64,000 nt of DNA from Flavobacterium plurextorum (GTDB lineage: Bacteria; Bacteroidota; Bacteroidia; Flavobacteriales; Flavobacteriaceae): positions 1-64,000 of the forward strand of contig NZ_MUHD01000014.1 of the NCBI RefSeq assembly GCF_002217395.1, given 5' to 3'. The translations under genes and the position numbers were made by a program. The notes under the pieces were generated by a model that saw nothing but the letters and a program-made list of their open reading frames with translations, did not search any database and was not told the origin of the DNA. Of this stretch, positions 37,007 to 43,768 are shown piece by piece. Within the stretch, counting starts at the first letter, position 1, and every line of letters starts with the position of its first letter.

Positions 37007-37014
37007 TATATTTG
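37007..37014 (+). promoter_or_regulatory. -7 box upstream of the 77-aa gene
   Basis: TATATTTG matches the Bacteroidetes -7 consensus TAnnTTTG and lies 16 nt before the start codon. No TTG element is at the usual distance. Confidence 0.45.
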
Positions 37015-37030
37015 ATGAAAATATAAGATA

Positions 37031-37264
37031 ATGATTACAGAAAGCCTTTCAAAAGAAATTGAAACCAGATTAAAAGATTTTTTTATTGATATTATCGATC
37101 CAAAAGATATGGCAAAATCAATACGACAAGTAAATTATGCACTTTCGTTATGTTCCATGCGAGGATGCGAAACCTTAGAATCTGAGCTGTCTAATATCGA
37201 TGATAATTTTTATTGGTTAAATAGATTGGCGGAAATTTTAGATCCTTATTTGGATGTAGAGTAA
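37031..37264 (+). CDS. Small conserved protein, paralogue of the gene at 17561
   Basis: 77 residues, about half identical to the product at 17561 with matching ends (LSKEIETRLKDFF at the start, YWLNRLAEILDPYLDVE at the end). Unknown family; probably a small helical cytoplasmic protein. Here the neighbour is a divergent XRE regulator instead of the GC-rich leader seen at 17437. Confidence 0.75.
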   Translation: MITESLSKEIETRLKDFFIDIIDPKDMAKSIRQVNYALSLCSMRGCETLESELSNIDDNFYWLNRLAEILDPYLDVE

Positions 37265-37301
37265 ACAAATGATTTAAAACAGAAAGTGATCACAAAGTTT
37301 T

Positions 37302-37339
37302 GTCATTTCGATCCTGAGGCTTCGGGAGAGAAATGACAA
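37302..37339. repeat. GTCATTTCGATCCTGAGGCTTCGGGAG repeat (in part)
   Basis: Palindromic copy ending in GAGAAATGACAAA; same family as 36257 and 38635. Confidence 0.75.
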
Positions 37340-37376
37340 AACTATATGGACTTTTGGATTATTTATAAGTTCAAAA

Positions 37377-38222
37377 TCATTTCTCTGCGGCAATAACAAG
37401 TGCGTTTCCATCGATGATTACATTTCCGTCAGGGAATTTCTCATTTATTAATGTAAAAACTTCTTGTTTTATTTTTTCTCTCATTTCATCATCGGCATTG
37501 CTAAGCGCGGCGACAAAAGGCGCGGCAATTTCGGTAAGCATATTCCAATAAACATCTGCAGTGCCGCAAACTAATTTGCCAGTCAGTTCTTTTTCGGAAG
37601 TATTTTTAAATCCAGCTTGTTTAAAAATATCGGTCATTAAACCGCTTTTCGAACAGCGAAACATTCCCGGAGCTTCAGGTGGCGGCGGAGTGAGCAGCAT
37701 ATTTCTGTTAATCGTTCCGCCAATTGTTGTTACCCAAAAATTTTTCTCAGGTCCGCTCCAGACTGCAATCGCGATTCTTCCTCCAGGTTTTAAAACCCGA
37801 AACATTTCTTTTGCTGCCAAAAGCATATCGGGAAAAAACATAAAACCCATTCGGCAGCTTATCGCGTCGAAGGTATTGTCGTAAAAAGGAAGTTCGCTTA
37901 CATCGCAAGCTTTAAATTCGACATTTGTAATTCCTTTTTTAAAAGCATTTTCGCGGGCAATGGTGAGCATATCATCAGCGAGATCGGTAATAATGACTTT
38001 TCCGTCAGAAAGCATTGCGGCAATACTCAAACCCGGTTCGCCGGTTCCAGCCGCGACATCTAAAATTACGTCTGATCCTTTTGGGTTTATCGAACGTATA
38101 ATTTCATCGGCAAAAGGCCTCATAAAATCCAGAATTTCATAATCCCATTTTTTCCAGCCTGGAGAAAATTTGTTCCAAGATGCTTTTTGTTGTTCCCGTA
38201 TTTCTTGAAGTTGTGGTTCCAT
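37377..38222 (-). CDS. SAM-dependent methyltransferase (UbiE/Methyltransf_11-like)
   Basis: Class I methyltransferase with motif I (VILDVAAGTGEPGLSIA), motif II region (VIITDLADDML), and the following FDAISCRMGFMF and LKPGGRIAIAVW strands. 281 residues, cytoplasmic. The substrate cannot be told; similarity to UbiE-type enzymes is only in the core. Confidence 0.85.
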   Translation of the reverse strand: MEPQLQEIREQQKASWNKFSPGWKKWDYEILDFMRPFADEIIRSINPKGSDVILDVAAGTGEPGLSIAAMLSDGKVIITDLADDMLTIARENAFKKGITNVEFKACDVSELPFYDNTFDAISCRMGFMFFPDMLLAAKEMFRVLKPGGRIAIAVWSGPEKNFWVTTIGGTINRNMLLTPPPPEAPGMFRCSKSGLMTDIFKQAGFKNTSEKELTGKLVCGTADVYWNMLTEIAAPFVAALSNADDEMREKIKQEVFTLINEKFPDGNVIIDGNALVIAAEK

Positions 38223-38423
38223 TTTGTTTGTTTTTAGGTTGTTGAAAAATGAATTTTATAACCGAAACAAAATTTGGGGAATTTGTTTTGCAATAGGCAA
38301 AGAGAAGATTTTTTGGTAGATTTTTTCGATTGGCAAAGATACGGAAGAAATGTTTTTGTTGGATTTGATTTGGTGTTAATTTATTGGTTGTTAGTGTTTT
38401 GTGTTTATTTTATTACCGCAATC

Positions 38424-38566
38424 TTGTCATCAACGGATTAAAATCCGTTTCTACAAAATGAATCATTCCTTCGGAATTTTATGCAGCGTTCCATAGGAAC
38501 AAATTATATTGTAGGGATGGATTTTAATCCATCTTTGCGGTTAGAATGGTCAATTTTGTCATTTCG
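38424..38566. repeat. 143-bp direct repeat, copy A
   Basis: Nearly identical to 38684-38826 (only a handful of differences), offset by exactly 260 bp. Each copy is also an inverted repeat: AACGGATTAAAATCCGTTTC near one end and GATGGATTTTAATCCATC near the other. Confidence 0.9.
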
Positions 38567-38670
38567 ACGTAATGAGAAATCGCACTAGAAGTTCCGTAAA
38601 GAAAATCGCCAATCTTTGTAGATATACGATTGTGATTTCTCTCCCGAAGCCTCGGGATCGAAATGACAAA
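38559..38670. repeat. Two GTCATTTCGA family repeats between the 143-bp copies
   Basis: GTCATTTCGACGTAATGAGAA begins one unit (written in part), and CTCCCGAAGCCTCGGGATCG closes the inverted partner before the next 143-bp copy. Confidence 0.7.
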
Positions 38671-38683
38671 CTATGTGGTTACT

Positions 38684-38826
38684 TTGTCTTCAACGGATTA
38701 AAATCCGTTTCTACAAAATGAATCATTCCTTCGGAATTTTATGCATCGTTCCATAGGAACAGATTGTATTGTAGGGATGGATTTTAATCCATCTTTGCGG
38801 TTAGAATGGTCAATTTTGTGATTTCG
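38684..38826. repeat. 143-bp direct repeat, copy B
   Basis: Second copy of the unit at 38424. The whole gene-free stretch 38223-39084 consists of this pair and GTCATTTCGA-type repeats (another at 38819-38957), plus a GTTTCAACCATTGAGAC element near 38980. No gene was recognised. Confidence 0.9.
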
Positions 38827-39084
38827 ATCCCGAGGTTTCGGGAGAGAAATCTTCGCAAGTAACTCCGCAACGAAAATCTAATCTTTGTCGAGCTTCTTGT
38901 TGAGATTTGCTTCGCCAGTTCGCGATCGCGCGAGCCTCGTTCGTCGAGATGACAAAAGTAATCAAACACAGCCAATGGTTTCAACCATTGAGACGCATTC
39001 ATTATTGATAATCTATATCTCCCGCTTTTGAAACCTCGGACTATGTTTAAAATTAAAGAGGAATAATGTAAAAACGAAAAGCCA

Positions 39085-39120
39085 AAAAAAAAGCTTCTGA
39101 AAATTTTCAGAAGCTTTTTT
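39085..39120. terminator. Hairpin just outside the left end of the integrative element
   Basis: Stem AAAAAAGCTTCTGAAAA / TTTTCAGAAGCTTTTTT (a perfect palindrome). Before insertion this hairpin would have lain directly after the tRNA-Leu gene on the minus strand, so it is probably the original tRNA terminator. Confidence 0.85.
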
Positions 39121-39152
39121 AGTGCGGATAATAGGACTCGAACCTACACGCC
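39121..39152. repeat. attL: 32-bp direct repeat, displaced tRNA-Leu 3' end
   Basis: Identical to 49580-49611 and not part of a complete tRNA here: the match stops after AACCTACACGCC, inside the variable-arm side of the T stem. Marks the left boundary of the element. Confidence 0.92.
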
Positions 39153-39299
39153 AAAGTATTCTATTTGACATTTTTAAGCACCTCCCAAAAACACTACAAA
39201 ACTAATTAAAAATCTCAACAAATTCAATACTTAACAACATTTTTGCTATTAGAATAGTAATAGAATGAAATAGATTAAAATGTAATGCGATAGTATAAA

Positions 39300-39320
39300 T
39301 GTTTGGCAAATGTTTGGCAA
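39300..39320. promoter_or_regulatory. Candidate integrase arm-binding sites, left end
   Basis: Two direct TGTTTGGCAA copies (39300-39309 and 39311-39320), 11 bp apart, one helical turn. The same pair (the second with one change) occurs at the other end at 49506-49526, also with an 11-bp period. Confidence 0.65.
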
Positions 39321-39323
39321 CTT

Positions 39324-39354
39324 TTGGAAACGTCTTACAAATTAAATATCTTTG
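39324..39354 (+). promoter_or_regulatory. Promoter of the integrase gene
   Basis: TTG (39324-39326), 20-nt spacer, TATCTTTG (39347-39354). It lies next to the arm-type sites and before a dyad TTCAAACGTTCAAA; TTGTTCAAACGTT (39357-39369) recurs at 49432-49444. The arrangement would allow the integrase to regulate its own gene. Confidence 0.65.
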
Positions 39355-39382
39355 AATTGTTCAAACGTTCAAATACAAAAAA

Positions 39383-40792
39383 ATGGCATCAATTAAATTT
39401 CGTTTGCGAAGTAAAGCGAACAAAAACGTATCTATAAAAGTTTATACTTCGCTTGGACGTGGTAATTTTATAGAAGTTAGTACAGGGTTTACAATAAACC
39501 CAAAAGACTGGAACACGCCCGACAAAGACAATCCAAAAAAAGGCGACGACTTTCCGAAACAAAACACACCCGAAAACAAAGTAATTTTCAACAACCTCAA
39601 AAAATTGGAATCATTCCTTTTTGAGAGTGTTAATACTGCAATGGGTGAAAGTGTCGTAATTGATACTTTTTGGCTCGAGGCAAAAATTAACGAATGTTTC
39701 CAACGCGTAGTAAAAAGTAATTCGGGTTTATTGGTTAATCATATTCAATACATAATCGATAACGCTAACACTCGCAAAGTAAAAACAAACGGCGGTTTTA
39801 AAATGGGATTAAGTAAAAGCACCATTAAAAACTATACTCTTTTTAAAAACATAATTTTAGAATACCAAAAGCAGACTAAAAAACAAATTCAATTTGTTGA
39901 GGTTACAAAACCGTATGTAGACAAGTTTACAAACTGGCTTATTAATACCAAAAATTATTCTACTAATTATGCGGGGAAACAATTAGAGATTTTAAAAACA
40001 GTTTGCATCGATGCAGAAAAACACGAAATTCCCGTTACACCCTATTCAAAAACAATTCAACATTTTAGAGAAAGCGAAAGTGACCGTTACATACAAACAT
40101 TATCGTTTGACGAACTGGAGCAAATTAAAAGCGTGGATTTGTCCGATGCGAAACAACTCAAAGAATTTAAAGCACAAAACCCCGAATTAACAAAAGGAAT
40201 TTCAATTACACCCGAGGCACTAAACAACGCCCGCAATTGGATTTTAATCGGTTGTGAAATTGGACAGCGTGGAGGCGATTTATTGAAAATCACAAACGAA
40301 AATATTAGATATAAAGGCACAACTATTTATATTGATATAATCCAACAGAAAACAAATAAAAATGTGACAATCGGGATAATTGCGCCCCACGTTATCGACA
40401 TAATCGAAAACCATTTGCCAAAAGAAGTGCCACACCAAAAACTAAACGATTATGTAAAAGTCGTTTGTAAATTGGCGGGGATTAATGAGGTTGTAAAAGG
40501 TTCAAAACTAAATACAGAAAGTAACCGCAAAGAGTTGGGAATGTACCCAAAGCACGAATTAATTACTACACATTGTTTTAGACGTTCGTTTGCATCAAAC
40601 TATTATAAAAAGATACCCACCGCCGTATTAATTGGAATAACTGGACACTCTAAAGAATCTTTGTTCCTCACATACATAAACCAACGAGAGGACAAAGACA
40701 GTAACGCCGATTTATTTATGAAGTTTTACAGCAACCTGCAAAAAGACAAAACACCCGAAATGAAAGTTATACTTAATACAGGAACGAAATAA
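39383..40792 (+). CDS. int: Tyrosine recombinase (integrase)
   Basis: Catalyses insertion and excision at the tRNA-Leu site. The catalytic set is complete: Arg 296 (GQRGGD), Lys in QQKTNKN, His 397 and Arg 400 (THCFRRSFA), His 422 (TGHSKES), and Tyr 431 (LTYIN). An N-terminal arm-binding region and a SAM-like core-binding domain (about 130-245) precede it, as in Bacteroidetes phage and island integrases of about 400-470 residues. The following gene starts 2 bp after its stop. Pro codon CCC is common here, unlike in the flanking chromosomal genes. Confidence 0.95.
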   Translation: MASIKFRLRSKANKNVSIKVYTSLGRGNFIEVSTGFTINPKDWNTPDKDNPKKGDDFPKQNTPENKVIFNNLKKLESFLFESVNTAMGESVVIDTFWLEAKINECFQRVVKSNSGLLVNHIQYIIDNANTRKVKTNGGFKMGLSKSTIKNYTLFKNIILEYQKQTKKQIQFVEVTKPYVDKFTNWLINTKNYSTNYAGKQLEILKTVCIDAEKHEIPVTPYSKTIQHFRESESDRYIQTLSFDELEQIKSVDLSDAKQLKEFKAQNPELTKGISITPEALNNARNWILIGCEIGQRGGDLLKITNENIRYKGTTIYIDIIQQKTNKNVTIGIIAPHVIDIIENHLPKEVPHQKLNDYVKVVCKLAGINEVVKGSKLNTESNRKELGMYPKHELITTHCFRRSFASNYYKKIPTAVLIGITGHSKESLFLTYINQREDKDSNADLFMKFYSNLQKDKTPEMKVILNTGTK

Positions 40793-40794
40793 TT

Positions 40795-43080
40795 ATGCGT
40801 AATTATCTATTTGAAATTAATACCCAAAACGCTTGTACACTTGCAGAAAAGTACAATCTTTCTGAATATGACCGTGATTATATCCGTCAAAATTTTTGGC
40901 CAATAATTAAAGTTAATAATTATGATACAAAAGCCATAAAAGAAAAATTAAGCACTCTTAAAAATGAATTTATTAAAGATAATACAATCTTTGATTTGGA
41001 AATTTTTAATCGAGAAAATATGGATTTATTGGTTTATGAACTAAACCAATATATTGATGTTTTGAAACGTGGAAAAGTTGAAATATGGGAAGAATATGGC
41101 GATGATTTTTTCTATATCTTTAAAATGGAATCAGATATAAAAGAGAATACACTTTTTATTTCAGATAAAAATATTACACAAGTTGAAATATATTTTAAAA
41201 ATATTTTGGGTATAATCACAAATCACAATGAGTCTGAATCTCTACAAAAAAATGATAGCAAAATAACGGATATTCAATATAAAAGTTATGTAAAATCTAT
41301 AAAAGATTGTATTCTTAATAAAAATAAAAATAGTATTGAGAGTTTTAAGTTTGAAGAAATCGATCCGTTAAAATATTTGTCAAAAGACAAACAGCTAAAA
41401 AAATTGAACGAGTTAATTAATAAATTCTACGAATTATTAAATGTAGGCTATCCGTTTGTCGCTTATAATTTTGTAAATAATGTATTTGATGAAGAAAATT
41501 TCTTTTCTAATATACCTCTATCTATAATGACAAATAAGGAAGTTTTAAATATTGATGAAATTGAATTTAATGAGGAAATAAAGGGGTTTATAAATGATTA
41601 TGCACGTGCTAAATTTTTAGAACTTCTACTTAGTGAACGCGAATTAGTCTTAAATCCAGTAAACGACCCTATAAATTTTACTAATGAACACCTTGCAGAA
41701 TTAGAAAAAATAAAGACAATAAAAAAAAGCAAAAAACTGAATTTTGATATTACTGACGAAGTTGATGATTTTGAAGTTTTCAGTAAAAACTTTGAAACTG
41801 AAATTGCAACATTATTTAATCAAAATATTTCCAAAAACGAAAAGTTAAATATTTATTACAAAGATTATTTTCCAAAATATCTATCAAGAGTTAATAACAT
41901 CGTTTCGCAAATTGAAGAAATGGAAAATGATTTTAAAATTAATTTTCCTGAATTAGAAACAGATTTAAAAAGTCTAAATGCAATTAATTCAAAATTTAAA
42001 AAAAGCATATTAAATGATTTGGAAACCGCTTTAAATAAAATACTGAAAATTGACTATGAAAGGTTATTGTTTGAGTATTTAAACATTACAAATAAGTTAG
42101 AAACGGATTTAAAACTTGAAGGAAAAGAAATAAGTGCATTTTGTAAAATATTCTATAATAGAATGCTTCACATTAAATCAAACCCCAAGCCTCGCGAAAT
42201 GGTAAGTGAAATACAGGAAAGAAAAAATATTCAACAGTTACCACAATTAAAAGATGTTTTCTTTGTGCACTATCAATGTGATGATTTTGAAATTGGAACT
42301 AAAATAACAAGTTTAAGTATTTATGCAGATGATAAAACAATAGAGTTTTTCAAAGATACCGAAGAGGAAAATATCGAAAAATACTGCACCAAAGTTTTTG
42401 AGTTATGCAATAGAGGTTTAGTTCCTATACATTGGGGACAAAACAAAACCTATTTTGGAATTGAACATATTAAAAGCCGATACAATGAACTAACAGGGAA
42501 AACAATTGCATTAGAATACACTAATAGCATTAATCTTGGAAAATGGTTAATCAATACTTACGGCGAAAGATATATTTCACACCCTCGTTTAGATAATTTA
42601 GCGAACCTTAACAACTTTAACGGGGTTACTAATAAAGAAAGTAGAATATTTCACACCAATAGACTTTTTTTACTCACAAAGATTTACTTCAATGCTTTAA
42701 ATGGAACACTAAAAACAGAAGCAGAACCATTTGATTTTTCCGATACCTCAACAGTTGGAAAGAATATAATAATTATCAAAGAAAAAAACAGCGAAATGTT
42801 TTCAAATAATGGTTTTGAACTGTTTGAATATATCCTAAACGAAAATGTTAAACCAAAAGAAACAAAAGGGCGTAAATCCGATTTGATTTATTACTATTGG
42901 GAAATGTACAACAGTACCCCTCAATACATACACCAAAGACCCGCACCCTTTTTTAAATGGTTTGATAAAGAATACAACGAAACAACAGGACAATTAAAAA
43001 CTTATGACAACGTAAAAACACCCCAAAGAATAAAGGATTATTCAACAGCTTTAGAGTGGTTTAAATCAAAAAACAAATAG
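40795..43080 (+). CDS. Large protein of unknown function in the element
   Basis: 761 residues, not recognised. No signal peptide or membrane helix. The first two thirds are Lys/Glu/Asn-rich and helical; a globular part near residues 485-630 contains FFVHYQCDDFEIGTKI, a helix-rich segment and HWGQNKTYFGIEHIKSRYNELTG; the C-terminal part (GRKSDLIYYYWEMYNSTPQ) looks like a small helical DNA-binding or interaction module. It starts 2 bp after the integrase stop and is probably cotranscribed with it, suggesting a role in element transfer or control. Confidence 0.8.
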   Translation: MRNYLFEINTQNACTLAEKYNLSEYDRDYIRQNFWPIIKVNNYDTKAIKEKLSTLKNEFIKDNTIFDLEIFNRENMDLLVYELNQYIDVLKRGKVEIWEEYGDDFFYIFKMESDIKENTLFISDKNITQVEIYFKNILGIITNHNESESLQKNDSKITDIQYKSYVKSIKDCILNKNKNSIESFKFEEIDPLKYLSKDKQLKKLNELINKFYELLNVGYPFVAYNFVNNVFDEENFFSNIPLSIMTNKEVLNIDEIEFNEEIKGFINDYARAKFLELLLSERELVLNPVNDPINFTNEHLAELEKIKTIKKSKKLNFDITDEVDDFEVFSKNFETEIATLFNQNISKNEKLNIYYKDYFPKYLSRVNNIVSQIEEMENDFKINFPELETDLKSLNAINSKFKKSILNDLETALNKILKIDYERLLFEYLNITNKLETDLKLEGKEISAFCKIFYNRMLHIKSNPKPREMVSEIQERKNIQQLPQLKDVFFVHYQCDDFEIGTKITSLSIYADDKTIEFFKDTEEENIEKYCTKVFELCNRGLVPIHWGQNKTYFGIEHIKSRYNELTGKTIALEYTNSINLGKWLINTYGERYISHPRLDNLANLNNFNGVTNKESRIFHTNRLFLLTKIYFNALNGTLKTEAEPFDFSDTSTVGKNIIIIKEKNSEMFSNNGFELFEYILNENVKPKETKGRKSDLIYYYWEMYNSTPQYIHQRPAPFFKWFDKEYNETTGQLKTYDNVKTPQRIKDYSTALEWFKSKNK

Positions 43081-43109
43081 TGTACCGTTAATGTACCGCA
43101 AAAAGTACA
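43081..43109. promoter_or_regulatory. Repeated TGTACCG sites upstream of the HTH gene
   Basis: TGTACCG at 43081-43087 and 43092-43098 (11 bp apart), then the inverted half AGTACA at 43104-43109. Placed in the 93-bp gap before the excisionase-like HTH gene, this is a candidate operator. Confidence 0.4.
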
Positions 43110-43173
43110 ATCTCGTATTTAACGCAGTACTACTGTATTAGTCCCTTTGTCATAACAAATTAATTATTTAGTT

Positions 43174-43452
43174 ATGGCACAAATTCAATTCGTGGCAACT
43201 TCGCCACAAGATTTAAAAAACGAAATTACAGCTGATGTAAAAGTAATTTTAGACGACTTTCTGAAAAATTTCAAACCAGTACAACCCGCCGAATATTTAA
43301 CCCGTCAACAAGTGGCGAAAATGTTCGGCGTGGATTTGAGCACGGTGCATAATTGGTCGAAGTCGGGAAAACTCAAACCGCTAGGGATTGGTTCAAGAGT
43401 TTATTTTTTAAGAACAGACATAGAGGCTTGTTTAATCCCATTAAATCAATAA
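43174..43452 (+). CDS. Excisionase-like helix-turn-helix protein
   Basis: 92 residues. The C-terminal half is a MerR-like/HTH_17 domain (EYLTRQQVAKMFGVDLSTVHNWSKSGKLKPLGIGSRVYFLRTDIEACL) typical of Xis proteins and small regulators of Bacteroidetes mobile elements. It may promote excision, act as a repressor of the replication genes downstream, or both. It starts an apparent operon with the two following genes (gaps of 4 and 3 bp). Confidence 0.85.
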   Translation: MAQIQFVATSPQDLKNEITADVKVILDDFLKNFKPVQPAEYLTRQQVAKMFGVDLSTVHNWSKSGKLKPLGIGSRVYFLRTDIEACLIPLNQ

Positions 43453-43456
43453 AGCG

Positions 43457-43765
43457 ATGGAAAGTAATAATACTAACCACCGCCCCGATAATGTTATTAA
43501 AAGACAAAACAAATATACATTATCAACTACACAATTAAAAACCATATTTGAGTATTTACAAAAGCACACCGCCACCGCTTCAATGACAGCCGAAGCGACT
43601 GGAATACCTCAAAAATCAATTTGCCGTTATAAAAGGGATTTAGAGAAACGTGGTTTATTGTGTGAAGTACGAAAAGGATTTTGTGAACTTACAAAATTTA
43701 GAGCGTGGTATCTAACCACAAACCACGATTTGTTTCCGAAGTCTAACCAATTAGAATTGTTTTAG
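43457..43765 (+). CDS. Small winged-helix-like protein
   Basis: 102 residues. The central part (LKTIFEYLQKHTATASMTAEATGIPQKSICRYKRDLEKRGLL) has the pattern of a DNA-binding winged helix with recognition helix IPQKSICRYKRDL, followed by a short wing. Family not named. It ends 3 bp before the replication protein gene and probably regulates replication or excision. Confidence 0.7.
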   Translation: MESNNTNHRPDNVIKRQNKYTLSTTQLKTIFEYLQKHTATASMTAEATGIPQKSICRYKRDLEKRGLLCEVRKGFCELTKFRAWYLTTNHDLFPKSNQLELF

Positions 43766-43768
43766 ATT

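Noticed and set aside
39121..39152. A second tRNA-Leu gene or tRNA pseudogene
   Set aside because: Only the 3' 32 bp of the tRNA sequence is present and the match ends abruptly; position at the element border makes it an att remnant.
41200..42700. DnaQ-like exonuclease domain in the 761-residue protein
   Set aside because: The segment round HWGQNKTYFGIEHIKSRY has a vaguely similar pattern, but the required acidic DEDD residues could not be placed.
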